A stretch of DNA of 64,000 bases from Dromiciops gliroides (Eukaryota > Chordata > Mammalia > Microbiotheria > Microbiotheriidae), in assembly GCF_019393635.1 (NCBI RefSeq), contig NC_057862.1:241812441-241876440 (forward strand). The letters run 5' to 3'. The notes below the pieces were generated by a model that was not told where the DNA came from, ran no database searches, and worked only from the letters and a program-made list of their open reading frames with translations. Made by a program: the position numbers and the translations under genes. Positions 20,641 to 32,410 of the stretch are shown here, in pieces (positions within the stretch are counted from its first letter, which is position 1; each line of letters starts with the position of its first letter).

Positions 20641-22123
20641 GTGTAGGATAAAGATACAGTATATAAGAACCTTCAGGTTCTGTATTTGAAATGTATGTTC
20701 TAAGGGAGGCGAGTAACTTGGACTTAAATCAACTGCCCAAAGATGGTGGCTTCAACAGTTAAGAGTGTATGATCTTTAGCTTCTCCACTACCTTCCACAT
20801 GAGGCATGAAACCCATAGGTTATGGCTTTTCTCTTTAGTGTTGTGGGAGTGGCATTTCCCTGGATTTATTTTGAACATAGGGATGCAGAGAAAGTTACTA
20901 AGCGTAGTAGCAACTCAGGAGCCATCCTTGAGAATGCTCTATAGGGGTAGTAGGGGGGCACTTTGGTATGTCTATAAGCCTCTCTAAGACAGAAATTCCT
21001 AGAGTCTGAGTCTCTTGTGATGTATAGGCCCAATGGGTCATGGGAATTGTAGTCCTCCCCAACTGTAGTCTCAGCATATCTTTGTGCCGTTTGTTTCTTC
21101 CCACTCTAATGCTAAAGGTTCTTTTCTTTGACCACATCTATAGGCTTCTCATCCCATCTGTGAACCACAGCTTTATGTCCATCTTCCTTAAGATTTCTTT
21201 CAGATTCTCAATTTGGAGCCCTTATGGCAAATCTCCCTTCCCTCTCCATTTTAACTTCCTTCCTCCCTCCCTTCCCCTAAGCAAATTTGGGGGAATTGAA
21301 ATCAGGTTTTACTCATTCTTTTGTCTTGGGCCCAGACATTCTTGGGACATCCAGGGACTGTTATGATTAAGTCAATCACTCTCACAATCCTTCTGTAGCA
21401 GTTACATTAGGGTTTAGTGAACTTTTCCCAGAAGACTAAGGAAAGAAATTAGAGATGGAATTTAACTTATTTTAATTTCCAGAGAAGCATTCTTTAGGAT
21501 GTCCCCTTTACGCCTGGATGAAGTAGCTGTCTGTTTAATTTTGCTGAAACTAACAATGAGGAAATTGATCAACAGGTCCCTCTCTCCTTCACTGGGTCCA
21601 TCTGTCCTGTCTTTTTCTCTTCCATCTTCTCTTTACTTTTGCATTCAAGTTACTTCATCTCCCTAAAAATGTTTAAGCACTGAAGAGTGCTGATTAAAAC
21701 TGGTCAGGTTTTTTTCCTCTGGCTTTTTTTTTTTTGGATGTACTGTAAATTATTAACCAAGGGTGCCAAGCAGGCTTGGTTCAATGGCTAAAATTCTTAT
21801 TGTATTACAGTGTAATGCTGATCTCAGCCTTGTCTCGACACCAGAGCACACACAGACTTGAATAAAACTGTTATCACAGTGACCTCTGGTTTGCTGCAGT
21901 TGTTTGTAAACTGGCTTACTTCTTCTTTTTGTCTTAATTAAACTAGGGTTTTCCAAAATGAGGGTTTCAGATGATCCCAGGTTATACTTAGGATATATAT
22001 ATATATGTATATATATATATGGCACTCTTAATTATAGATAGAGATACTTCTGTAGATCCATAATTTTATCAGCCAAGTCTTTCCTACAACAAGGCAGATC
22101 ATAGCCTCTCCAATGTACTCTAG
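20641..22123. other. Stretch without recognised features
   Basis: Only an AT array (21990-22021) stands out. I see no coding exon with homology, RNA gene or young SINE. Confidence 0.6.
21990..22021. repeat. (AT)n microsatellite
   Basis: Two runs of AT separated by GT: ATATATATATATGTATATAT, then further AT. Confidence 0.9.
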
Positions 22124-22396
22124 ACAGTTGGCTACATGGTGCATTGGTTAAAGCACTGGATTTGGAGTCAAGGATACCCAAGTTCAAATCTGGCCTCAGA
22201 CCCTTACTAGTCCTGTGACCCTGGGCAAGTCATTTAATCTCTCTTTGTCTTAGTTTCCTTATCTGTAAAATGGGTTTAATAATAGTACCAACCTCCCAGG
22301 GTTGTTTTGAGGATCATATCAGATAGTAAAATGCATAGAACAGTGTCTGGCACATAGGGCGTACTATATAAATGTTAACTGTTATTATTATAACCC
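22124..22396 (+). mobile_element. MIR-like CORE-SINE, full length
   Basis: CTACATGGTGCATTGGTTAA head, CCTGGGCAAGTCATTTAATC core, GGTTGTTTTGAGGATCATAT and GTGTCTGGCACATAGGGC end. Confidence 0.85.
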
Positions 22397-22537
22397 TTTC
22401 ACCTCCACCCATCCCCCCCAAAATTCACCATCTGGTGTTGGGTCTCTTTGCCCTTAGCCTGGTCCCAGATGAGACAGTTTATGTCAGGGCAAGTATACAA
22501 AGCTTTTACATCTTGGTAGGACCTGCTAGAACTTACA

Positions 22538-22802
22538 GGTGATATAGGGGCTAGAATATTGGGTTTAGAGTCAGGAAGACCTTAGTTCAAATCCTGCCTC
22601 AGATACTAGCTGTGTGACCCTGAGCAAGTCACTTAATCTCTCTGTGTGCCTCCATTTCCTTATCTGTAAAATGGAGGAAATGATAGTACCTACCTTACAA
22701 GGTTGTTGTGAGGATCAGATGAGATAACATAAAGTGCTTTGCAAACCATAAAGCACTATATAAAGGCTAGCAATTATTATTATTATTATTTTATTATTAT
22801 TA
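22538..22802 (+). mobile_element. MIR-like CORE-SINE, full length
   Basis: ATATAGGGGCTAGAATATTG head, GAGCAAGTCACTTAATCTCT core, GGTTGTTGTGAGGATCAGAT, AAAGTGCTTTGCAAACC and an ATT tail. Confidence 0.85.
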
Positions 22803-23202
22803 CATTCTGCTTAGCCTTTGAGAACATAGGACCATCTCCACAATGAGCCATGGTTGCAGGACTTTCACAGTGGAAAAAATAATTAATCAGGGTCCAGAGC
22901 GTGAATCAGATATCAAGAACATGTGGATGAACCACTTGTACTAGAATTCAATCCCTCTAATAAATACCTTTTGACCCCCAGTACTGAGATCTTTCTACTT
23001 TCTCCCCCTAATGTTGACTTCCTGATACAGATGATGGCGTTTGCATTCTCAGATCTATCACCTGAGACTCAAGCATTAATTGTCTCTTCATTCGCCATTC
23101 TCCATGCTCATCATCCCCATTCTCGGTGGAAATTGCTTGCCCAAGGCAACATCAGGGATTTTGAGCATACTACAGTGATATTAGTAAGAAAGACTGATTT
23201 TG

Positions 23203-23344
23203 GGGGCAGCTAGGTTGCACAGTGGATAAAGCACTGGCCCTGGATTCAGGAGGACCCGAGTTCAAATCCAGCCCCAGACACTTGACACTTACTAGCTGTG
23301 TGACCCTGGGCAAGTCACTTAACCCTCATTGTCCCACAAAAAAA
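23203..23344 (+). mobile_element. Short SINE
   Basis: GGGGCAGCTAGGTTGCACAG head to CATTGTCCCACAAAAAAA, complete. Confidence 0.92.
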
Positions 23345-23507
23345 GAGTTATTTCCAGGGTGTAGAGATGGCCTTCCAGGTGAGGATTGGATAGAAAGAAA
23401 AGGAAGCCATTCATTAACCCTGGATTCTAGAAAAGATATTCCTTGTGACCCCATAAGTAAACCACCACTTACTTAGTGCTCAGACAAGTCACAACTCCTC
23501 TGGATCT

Positions 23508-23690
23508 TCAGGACGCAGAATCCTTGGGCTTTGGAGTTGGATGGAGCCTTTAGGTCAAGCCTCCTCATTTTACAAATGAAAAAACTGATGACCAGAAAAG
23601 TGACTCGCCCAAAAGTACACAGGTGAGATAAACAGCTTCCTCATCTGTAAAGTGATGGGGTCTCTAAGATCCTTCTAGCTCAAAAATCCT
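23508..23690 (-). repeat. THER2/MIR3-like old repeat
   Basis: GGGCTTTGGAGTTGGATGGA, CCTCCTCATTTTACAAATGA and AGTGACTCGCCCAAAAGT. Confidence 0.5.
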
Positions 23691-23837
23691 CCATCTAAGC
23701 TCCCAATAAAGGGAAGAGGAATCAGTGAGCACATAATGAGGAAAGAGTAAGAAGTAGAGACTTGGTTAAGGTGTTCCTTAGACTCTTGAGTCCCCCACTT
23801 TCTGTTTTCTATGGTGATAGTAAGATTATGGTTTTAA

Positions 23838-24101
23838 GCAGTGGCATGCAGCATAGAGCACCAGGCTTGGAATCAGGAAGACACATCTTCATGAGTTCAA
23901 ATCCCACATCAAACACATACTAGCTATTTGGCTAGCACGGGCAACTCATTTAATAACCCTGTTTGTCTCACTTTCCTCATCTCTAAAATGAGCTGTTGAA
24001 GGAAATGGCAAGTCAGTCCAATATCTTTGCCAAGAAAACCCCCAAATAGGGTCCAACAGAGGGTTGGACATGACTGAAATGATTGAACAGCAACAACAAT
24101 A
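23838..24101 (+). mobile_element. Long SINE, diverged
   Basis: AGCAGTGGCATGCAGCATAG, ATCTTCATGAGTTCAAATCC, ATATCTTTGCCAAGAAAACC and ATTGAACAGCAACAACAA. Confidence 0.8.
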
Positions 24102-24119
24102 TTATGGTAGAGTAGAATG

Positions 24120-24283
24120 TGTAATTAATTAAGAGTCTGAGACCCTGGGTTTGAATCCCAACTATACTCTCTCCTACCTTTTAATATTGGGTGTTATTTA
24201 ACTTCTATGTATCTCAGTTTCCTCTTCTATAAAACAGAGACAGACGATTTCTCAGGTTCTTTCCAAATCTAAATTCTACAACC
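24120..24283 (+). repeat. MIR-like fragment
   Basis: TGGGTTTGAATCCCAACTAT, CTCAGTTTCCTCTTCTATAA and TCTTTCCAAATCTAAATTCT. Confidence 0.55.
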
Positions 24284-24559
24284 ACAGTTAAAATAGCTTT
24301 GTCAATGTTTGTTATGGCCACCGTAAGCTTTAGAGTTATACTCCTGTGTTATTCTTTACCCCTTAGTTCTCTTCTCTCCCTTCTGATATAGGGGTTCTAA
24401 TTTTGAGTTATAATTGTATACCAGCCATGGGCTAACATTTTACTTAAACCCTCAAGGGAAGCATCACAGTTCTCTCTGGCCAACCTTTGTAACATATTTG
24501 ATGACCTCCTCAAAGAAGGCTAAGAGAACTTCCATAATTCCAGGCAATTAAAGGGAGAC

Positions 24560-24695
24560 ATGTATGGTATAGGAAAAAAGAACCCTAGAATTGGGGTCAG
24601 GGAACATAGGTTAAGATCCCACCACTGTCACTTTTCCTCATCAGTAAAATGAAAGGGTTGGACTACTAAGCTCCATTCCAGGTCTAAACAATGAT
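24560..24695 (+). repeat. MIR-like fragment
   Basis: GTTAAGATCCCACCACTGTC, TCCTCATCAGTAAAATGAAA and CCATTCCAGGTCTAAACAAT. Confidence 0.5.
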
Positions 24696-24909
24696 GATAT
24701 GAATGAGGCAAACTTTTCAGAAGCTCAGGCCATTGCTGCTTCATCCCTCCCTGCTTCTGTCCAAATCTAAACAGAGCAGATTGCCCCATAGACAGGGGTG
24801 TGCTAGAGCTGGCTTGCACTAGTTTCTAGCTGATTTTAAGGCAAATGCTATAATTCAGGGCTTGATTTATTGTTTTTGTTGATTGTCTAGATTTAAGAAA
24901 GTGATGGGG

Positions 24910-25068
24910 GGCAGCTAGATGGCTCAGTGGATAAAGCACTGGCCCTGGATTCAGGAGTACCTGAGTTCAAATCCGGCCTCAGACACTTGACACTTACTAA
25001 ATGTGTGACCTTGGGCAAGTCACTTAACCCCCATTGCCCCACAAAAAGAAAAAAACCACACACACAAA
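24910..25068 (+). mobile_element. Short SINE (first of a tandem pair)
   Basis: Complete copy with an AAAAACCACACACACAAAAA tail. AGAAAGTGATGGGG precedes it (24896-24909) and repeats after it (25071-25084). Confidence 0.92.
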
Positions 25069-25084
25069 AAAGAAAGTGATGGGG

Positions 25085-25220
25085 GGCAGCTGGGTAGCAC
25101 AGTGGATAAAGCACCAGTCCTGGATTCAGGAGGACCTGAGTTCAAATTTGGCCTCAGACACTTGACACTTACTAACTGTGTGACCCTGGGCAAGTCACTT
25201 AACCCTCATTGTCCCACGAA

Positions 25221-25293
<73 letters not shown>
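25085..25293 (+). mobile_element. Short SINE (second of a tandem pair) with GAAA tail
   Basis: Complete copy whose tail is a GAAA array. A third, diverged copy of the flank, AGAAAGAGATGGAG, follows it near 25298-25311. Confidence 0.9.

Positions 25294-25304
<11 letters not shown>
25218..25304. repeat. (GAAA)n microsatellite
   Basis: About 87 bases of perfect GAAA grown from the SINE tail. Confidence 0.97.
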
Positions 25305-25411
25305 GATGGAGTAAATGTTTATAATGTAGATTAAACTACATTTGTGTTGTGTATGCATTTTTTTCCCTACAAAGCTGGTTATTAAACATTTACCAGCATA
25401 CCCCTGCTCAT

Positions 25412-25612
25412 AGGTCATTCATTATGGGGAGGAAGAACACCAGGGTTAGGCTCAAAGGACCTGGGTTTGAATTCTGACTCTGTTCCTTAACCCAGGTCTG
25501 ATCTTATACATACTACTTAGCTTTTAGGGTTTCAGTTTCCTCACCTCTAAAATGGGGGAGGGGATGTAGTAGAATCAGAAGATGATTTCCAAATTTCCTT
25601 CTGGTTCCAAAC
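25412..25612 (+). repeat. MIR-like element, old
   Basis: GACCTGGGTTTGAATTCTGA, GTTTCAGTTTCCTCACCTCT and TTCCTTCTGGTTCCAAACC. Confidence 0.55.
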
Positions 25613-26362
25613 CTGTTTAATTGCTTTCCTGTATGGGATGGGTTGGAGGGTGGAGACTATCAGGGGAATGGCAAGGACTGATCCCAGGATTTTCATAGTA
25701 AAAATGTGGAAAAACCTTGCCAAGATGCCTTATTTTCATGGGAACCCGAAGAAGGGCAGAAAGAGAGCCTTGTCTTCGTGCCTTCTGCTCTCCATCCCCC
25801 AAATCCTAGCTATCTTTGTTACATGAAGAGGAGGCCAGGCTAGTGAGTAACTAGTACAGTAAGAGTCAGTTACCCAGACACTCAGGCAGTGAAAAATCCC
25901 ATGGAGGAAATGCTTTGCAGGTCACCTGGTTGTCTGAGAAATACGGGGAATGCCAAGCATTGGGTGTGGCACGTGGCTGTCTGAACCTCCCCTGAGGATA
26001 GAGCCTCCTGAGGAGCAGCAGGGCTGGGCCTGGTTATACCTACTCTGGCTTGTTTGTGTATGGAGGAATGTGCTTCCTAAGAGACTGGTGATCCCCAACT
26101 CAGTGTCTTCCTGCCCTGCCCCATCTGGTTAGGCCAGCTCAAGTTGGAGAACTTGTTTTTTTGCAAAAGAAAAGTGGAGAGAGAAACATCCTTGTTGTCT
26201 GGCTGAGTTCCATGGAGGCCTGTGGAGTCTCTGGCTTGTGCTTGGAAGGGCTTTTCATGAGCTTTACTGAAAAGGAACAGAAATTTAGTTTTAATGGATC
26301 TTGTGGTGGGAGAGGGTTAGGCAGGGAATGGGAAGAGCAAGACTCAGCCTCTGAGAAAACAG
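25613..26362. other. Stretch without recognised features
   Basis: No SINE or LINE, and no exon with homology. Short frames here have no recognisable domain. Confidence 0.6.
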
Positions 26363-26540
26363 GAAGTGATATTAATAGCCCATATTTTATAGATGGGGAA
26401 ATGGAAGCCTAGAGAATTGAAGGCGCCCTCCCCCCCACACACTTGACTCCATACAATTTATAACTGGATGAGATAGGATTAGGTATCCAGGTCTTCTGAT
26501 TCCAAATCTGGTGTTCTTCATTCCACACCACATACTACCT
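26363..26540 (-). repeat. MIR-like element, old
   Basis: CATATTTTATAGATGGGGAA, ATCCAGGTCTTCTGATTCC and CATTCCACACCACATACTAC. Confidence 0.55.
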
Positions 26541-27216
26541 AATCGAATCTGTCTTGGGAGTTTGTCCTCTTCTCATTGCTTGTGCCCAAGCTAGCTGGTA
26601 TGGTATCCCATCTGGTTTGGCCCTCCAGGATGCTCTGCACTCCAAAATGATGTCTTCCCTCACCACTTCCCCACATCTGCCACAAAACCCTTGTAAAAAC
26701 CACTCCCGTTTTTTGGAGTCCTACAATAGCCCAATACATACTAAGATATTAAAAGTCATTAACAGCTTTAAAAAAATGTAGCTGGAATTAGTGTGACTAC
26801 TGAATGTGTTACCCTTTCCAAGGGTATTTGTATCTAAAACTTGAGGCAATGCCTCAAATCCAAAGGGAATGAACCTTTCATGGTGGAATTACAAGTATTG
26901 GTGATGGAAGAAAAGCAGGGAGGTTTGTATCTATCACAGAATAGGAAGACCTATGATGGAAACCACTCAGGTAGGAGAAATTTCCTTCCTTCTAACCTCT
27001 TCTGCTGACTACTGACTAAGGTAGTAACATTTTCCACTTACCCAAGTTAACTCTATCAGTTAACCTTGAGTGCTCACTGTGACATTATACTGTGGCCTAG
27101 AACTGGTAATATGATGGGAGTTGAGTTGGGTTGGGGAGGGTTAGGGTTGAGATGAAGTCAGATGAAAAATAAAATGGAGAGGCTGAAAAGGGAGGAATAG
27201 CAGCAAAAGAAAGATA

Positions 27217-27218
<2 letters not shown>

Positions 27219-27247
<29 letters not shown>
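27219..27247. repeat. (GT)n microsatellite
   Basis: About 28 bases of GT. Confidence 0.95.
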
Positions 27248-27259
27248 TGTATTAGAGAA

Positions 27260-27508
27260 TTGTGGCTGCTAGGTGGCACAGTGGATAAAATGCTAAGCCT
27301 GGAGTCTGGAAGATTCATCTTCATGAGTTCAAATCTGGCCTCAGACATTTACTAGCTGGTCAACCCTGAGGTCATTTAACTCTGTTGCTCATCTATAAAA
27401 TGACCTGAAGATGGAAATGGCAAACCACTCCAGTATTTTTACCAAGAAAATCCCAAAATGGAGTCACAGAGTCAGATATGACTGAAACGACTGAACGACA
27501 ACAACAAA
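27260..27508 (+). mobile_element. Long SINE
   Basis: GCTGCTAGGTGGCACAGTGG, ATCTTCATGAGTTCAAATCT, GGCAAACCACTCCAGTATTT and CTGAACGACAACAACAA. Confidence 0.88.
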
Positions 27509-27837
27509 TAGAGAAGTGCAAAAGAACACATACTTTTAAAGTCACCAAGGACTGGTGGGAATAAGAGATAATACATAATGCTGATGGGTATGATTAGCTG
27601 AGTGGGAGCCAATTAAAGAAAGGCTGTCTTTCCATCATGTCCTATGCCACTTCCAGTAGGGATAAAGATGACCCAGGCTTCTGACCTGCCTAGACCCTGG
27701 GCCTGAGGGGAAGCAGGTTAGAGAAGGGCTGCATCTGCAGTGACACATCAGACTTCATTCAATTATGCTCTGAAATCTTTAGGGTATTGGGATTCTTAAA
27801 TAGTAAACCACTATTCTCTGCAAAATGCTTTAGGGGC

Positions 27838-27990
27838 AGGGGCAGCTAGGTGGCGCAGTATATAGAGCACTAACCCTGGAGTCAGGAGGACCTGAGCTCA
27901 AATCTGGCCTCAGACACTTAGCACTTACTAGCTGTGTGACCCTGGGCAAGTCACTTAACCCCAATTGCCTCACCAAAAAAAAAAAAAAAG
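27838..27990 (+). mobile_element. Short SINE
   Basis: Complete, GGGGCAGCTAGGTGGCGCAG to a 16-base A tail. The flanks GCTTTAGGGG and GTTTTAGAGG are a poor target duplication. Confidence 0.92.
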
Positions 27991-28063
27991 TTTTAGAGGC
28001 CTTAGGTCTTTTCCCATCACCAAATACTAGGATATAAAATATTCCCATAGTCCAGGACTTCAA

Positions 28064-28235
28064 GGACACAGAATGTCAAAGCCAGAAGGGAATTCCAAGA
28101 TAATCTAGTTCAGGCTTGTTATTGTTAATAGATAAGGAAACAGGTTAAGAGGTCACAGAGTTCATAAGTGACAGACTAGTATTTGAACCCAGGCCTTCTG
28201 ATGACCATTCTAGCATTCTTTGTACCACACCACAC
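28064..28235 (-). repeat. THER2/MIR3-like old repeat
   Basis: AATGTCAAAGCCAGAAGGGA, GGTTAAGAGGTCACAGAGTT and TATTTGAACCCAGGCCTTC. Confidence 0.55.
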
Positions 28236-28264
28236 CTCTTAAACTCACTGGACGCTTCCCATAT

Positions 28265-28372
28265 GGAGATGGCATAGTAAGGTAGATAGAGCTCTGTTTC
28301 TGATTCTGTGTAACTTTGAGTGAGTCACCACCATCTCTCTGTGCCTCCATTTGCCCATTGAAGCTAATTACT
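28265..28372 (+). repeat. MIR-like fragment
   Basis: GAGATGGCATAGTAAGGTAG, GAGTGAGTCACCACCATCTC and CTGTGCCTCCATTTGCCC. Confidence 0.5.
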
Positions 28373-28529
28373 CCCACCCCACCTAACTACCCCGTCTGTG
28401 CTATGTGTGGATTTTCATTACTATATAAATGTGGGGGTGTTAGATTGTGGGGATTTTATTTTTCCTCGCATTAACTCTATGAATAAATGACAAGATTAGA
28501 ACCTCTCTCCATTCCTTCAGCCACCACGA

Positions 28530-28690
28530 GTTAAACAAATAGTTATTAAATGTAATTCACTTAATATGTTTAAATAATTATGCTGCAGGGAAGCATAATT
28601 TCTTTCCCTCAAGGAGCTAACAATCTAGTAGGGGGTGGTGAGACATATGGACAGATAAATAGAATATAAATTAGGATATAATAAATATGA
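28530..28690 (+). repeat. Repeat B copy, diverged
   Basis: AAACAAATAGTTATTAAATG and TTCCCTCAAGGAGCTAACAA, then CTAGTAGGGGGTGGTGAGAC. Confidence 0.5.
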
Positions 28691-28946
28691 GATCATGAGT
28701 CTCATGAACTTCCACACCCAGGAAAAAGACCTTTTGAGTTGATTCACATGACATTCTACTCTGTAGCTTCATTTGCAGGGCCATGTGCAGGTAAATTCAA
28801 GGCCAGGGGAGGTGAGGGTCAGAAATAGACAAGAAGAGATCAGAAAGGAGTGTACAAGTTGGCATGTTGACAAAATGACAGGAGCCATTTGTTGTCCCTT
28901 TCTGTCCCAGAGCATCAATGTGCCCTTGTTGTTCATCCTTCATTCT

Positions 28947-29094
28947 TCTTTTTTTTAGCGAGGCAATTGGGGTTAAGTGATTTGCCCAGGGTCACTCAGC
29001 TAGTAAGTGTTAAGTGTCTGAGGTCGGATTTGAACTCAGGTGCTCCTGACTCCAGGGCCGGTGCTCTATCCACTGCACCACCTAGCTGCCCCCC
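28947..29094 (-). mobile_element. Short SINE with target duplication
   Basis: Complete minus copy. CATCCTTCATTCTT occurs before its tail (about 28935) and after its head (29096). Confidence 0.92.
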
Positions 29095-29414
29095 CATCCT
29101 TCATTCTTGAAGAGGACCAATGATATCAGGAGGGTGATGGTTTGATCTGCAAGTGAATTGGATATGAGTGAGGCAGAGTTGTGCAAAATCATGAGCCTCA
29201 CTCTCTCCTTCAGAGTCATGGAGTCCAGTGGCAAAACATAGGTCAAGAAGAATGGTGAAGACCCCTAATGCAGTGGGAGACCTTGGTCTTTTTAAACTAA
29301 GGTCTTTCCCAGGTCTCATTTTTTTCTGAAACAACACTCATTCAGTAATTAAAGGCTAGGTAAGAACTGAGGCAAAAGATGACCTAGTTTGCCTTCATAA
29401 AAGAATCAGTATAA

Positions 29415-29584
29415 GAGGCAGCTAGGTGGAACAGTAGACAAAGCACCAGCCCTGGAGTCAGGAGGACCTGAGTTCAAATCCGGCCTCAGACACTTGACAC
29501 TAGCTGTGTGACCCTGGGTAAATCACTTAACCCCAATTGCCTCACAAAAAAACAAACCAAAAAAAAAAAAAGAAGAAGAAGAAG
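29415..29584 (+). mobile_element. Short SINE with target duplication
   Basis: Complete copy with a short core deletion and an A-rich, GAA-ended tail. AAGAATCAGTATAA at about 29401 and 29586. Confidence 0.92.
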
Positions 29585-30549
29585 AAGAATCAGTATAAAT
29601 GGGGAAGACCCTCAGAGTTTCCAGCCAAAAACTGAAACAATTGCTGTTTACCCAATGTGTCCTAGAATGAGGGTTGAGAGAGCTGAGGGAGGGGAGAAGG
29701 AAAATACAATGAAGTCCATTCCCATTCAAACCACCAGATGGCGAATATGACAACAGAAGGCTGAATGATTCCCTATGGAAGTGTAAGCCAGTGGCTTTGT
29801 ATTAGTGAGTTTCGTGTCAACAAAGACCAGAACACTCAATGGCTTTACAATCTAAATTGGGCAGATAGATTGATACCAAATCCCCCCACCCCCTGCCCAG
29901 CCAACAACATCATATGTATTTATACAAGGCCAGCGCATTTTTCTTAGCAGCAGCCTTGGAGACTGGACAGATTAATCTTAGACTTCTCCATTTTATGTTC
30001 CCAACAAGATAGCATTGATCTTTGTGCTTTTAAGTTAATTTAGGGAGATTTGTTAAGGATAGTGAAACCTCCTGGACCTGTGATTCCACTGGTCTAGGGA
30101 ATTCCGTGTTGGGGAAACTCCCTCTACTGATAAAAAAAGAGGGAGCTCTTATAGTTTGAGAGGGTTGTCTAGATCATTAAAAGGTTAAGTGATTTATTAA
30201 GGAACTAGGGGGGAAAGACAGGGTGGGGAGTGGGAGGGACAGACCATTCTCTGAAGTCAAGCATTATAGAAATGTCTGACTGGAGCCTGTTCCCATTGTC
30301 CTAGTGGAATTTGCTAGGGGATGGAAAGGGGTGGGAGGAAGGGGGAAGAAGCTGCAGTCCTAGGACCTTTAGGGGACAAGGCAGCCCTGGATTTTAGCAG
30401 TTATTAGGCAGAATTTGAAAACAAAATTATTATTTTTCCTCAATTAGACAGGATACACAATACAGCTAAAAAGGAAAGTAGTATCCTTTTTTCCTGTCTG
30501 AGGTCCGTTTTAAGTCACACACTGACTGTGTCTGTCTTGGAACCCTGGA

Positions 30550-30560
30550 CAAGTCACTTA
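30550..30560. repeat. Target-site duplication of RPL30 retrocopy (left)
   Basis: CAAGTCACTTA here repeats exactly at 31038-31048. The site is the core of an old MIR-like element. Confidence 0.9.
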
Positions 30561-31037
<477 letters not shown>

Positions 31038-31048
31038 CAAGTCACTTA
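31038..31048. repeat. Target-site duplication of RPL30 retrocopy (right)
   Basis: Exact copy of the 30550-30560 direct repeat. The MIR-like core resumes directly after it (TCCTCTGAATG). Confidence 0.9.
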
Positions 31049-31605
31049 TCCTCTGAATGTTCTAGGCAAGGACCCAGTGCTCTAAGTTTGCAAGTTGCCA
31101 CAAAAGGTGCCAACCTGCATTGGTAGAGAGAGTTTCCTTACCTGGGTGTTCCTTATATCTATGAAATCACAGCTGTAGTCCCTACCTTCTTGAAGGATTA
31201 TCAATAAAAAAGTACTAGATATAGAATTCAATGAGATACCCGAAAAATTTTGGCTCAAGAGAAAAATAATTGTGATAATGATATTATTAACTGTTCATCT
31301 GAAAATGGGCCTCTCTACACACAGTTGAGTATATGTGCCTCTATGGCTGGATTCTCTAAGGGATGGGCTTCCTCCTCTTTCAGAATGCCTGCATACAGAG
31401 TTAAGCTGTTCTCGGCACTTCTCTGCTCCCCTCTTCCACCCTAAACTGAATTTGCCACAGGCACAAGAATTCCTAGTTATGGTTCTGCCATGATATTCCA
31501 CTATGGTAAAGTGGAACGAGGTGGCTTTAGGTTAGAAAGTCTAGGGTTCTGTGACATCTCCCACATTTATTAGCTGTCTGATCCTAGAACATCTTGGAAC
31601 CTTAT

Positions 31606-31755
31606 TTTTCTTTCTTTCTTTCTTTCTATCTTCCTTCCTTCCTTCCTTCCTTCCTTCCTTCCTTCCTTCCTTCCTTCCTTCCTTCCTTCCTTCCTTCCTT
31701 CCTTCCTTCCTTCCTTCCTTCCTTCCTTCCTTCCTTCCTTCCTTCCTTCCTTCCT

Positions 31756-31807
<52 letters not shown>

Positions 31808-31815
31808 TTTTTCTT
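31606..31815. repeat. Compound (CTTT)n(TTCC)n(TTTC)n microsatellite
   Basis: A short CTTT block, about 125 bases of TTCC, then about 60 bases of TTTC. Nearly perfect, so likely length-variable. Confidence 0.97.
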
Positions 31816-31949
31816 CAGGGCAATGAAGGTTAAGTGACTTGCCCAAGGCCACACAGCTAGTAAGTGTCAAGTGTCTGAGGCCACATTTGAACTCAGTTCC
31901 TCCTGAATCCAGGGCTGGTGCTTTATCCACTGCACCACCTAGCTGCCCC
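31606..31949 (-). mobile_element. Short SINE with 200-base microsatellite tail
   Basis: SINE body 31816-31949 (GGGCAATGAAGGTTAAGTG to CCACCTAGCTGCCCCC). Its A tail is replaced by the array 31606-31815. Flanks CTTATTTTTCTT and CTTTATTTTTCTT mark the insertion. Confidence 0.9.
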
Positions 31950-31993
31950 CAAACTTTATTTTTCTTACCTGTACATTGGAAGTAATGAGAGAT

Positions 31994-32242
31994 CTGAGGG
32001 CAATTTGGCCTCATGGATAGAGCTTTGGATCCAGAGTCAGGAAAACCCAAGTTTGAATCTTGATTTAGAGACTTGCTACCTGTGTGACCCTGGGTAAGTC
32101 ACTTATCCTCTATCAGCCTCAGTTTCCTCATCTCTAAGATGGAGCTAATAATAGCACTTATTTCCCAAGGTTATTTTAAATCAATTGAGTTGATATATGT
32201 AAAGCACTTTGCATCGATCAAGGAGCTATATAACTGTTCATT
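31994..32242 (+). mobile_element. MIR-like CORE-SINE, near full length
   Basis: TTGGCCTCATGGATAGAGCT head, GGGTAAGTCACTTATCCTCT core, CTCAGTTTCCTCATCTCTAA and GTAAAGCACTTTGCATCG end. Confidence 0.8.
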
Positions 32243-32410
32243 TACATGTGTCTATGTGTCTACTTCTAATTTTCACTCATTCTCTTCTATTTGCCTTCTG
32301 AGCCATATCATCAAATGAAGCTTAATTACATTTTTTAGGACTCCTTTTTTCCTCTCCCTCTACCAATGCTTCACAGATGATTCACTCAGGCAATCAACCA
32401 ACAGATATCT

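Larger units (their letters stand above)
31511..31990 (+). repeat. MIR-like element split by SINE
   Basis: GTGGCTTTAGGTTAGAAAG and TTATTAGCTGTCTGATCCTA before 31600 continue as TTCTTACCTGTACATTGG at 31960. A related MIR-like copy lies at 35236-35388. Confidence 0.55.

Noticed and set aside
25218-25304. CRISPR-like regular repeats
   Set aside because: All regular arrays here are mono- to pentanucleotide microsatellites; no spacers, and the genome is vertebrate.
31541-32050. A 169-codon lysine/glutamate-rich protein and opposite FLPS-repeat frames
   Set aside because: Translations of a SINE plus its TTCC/TTTC array.
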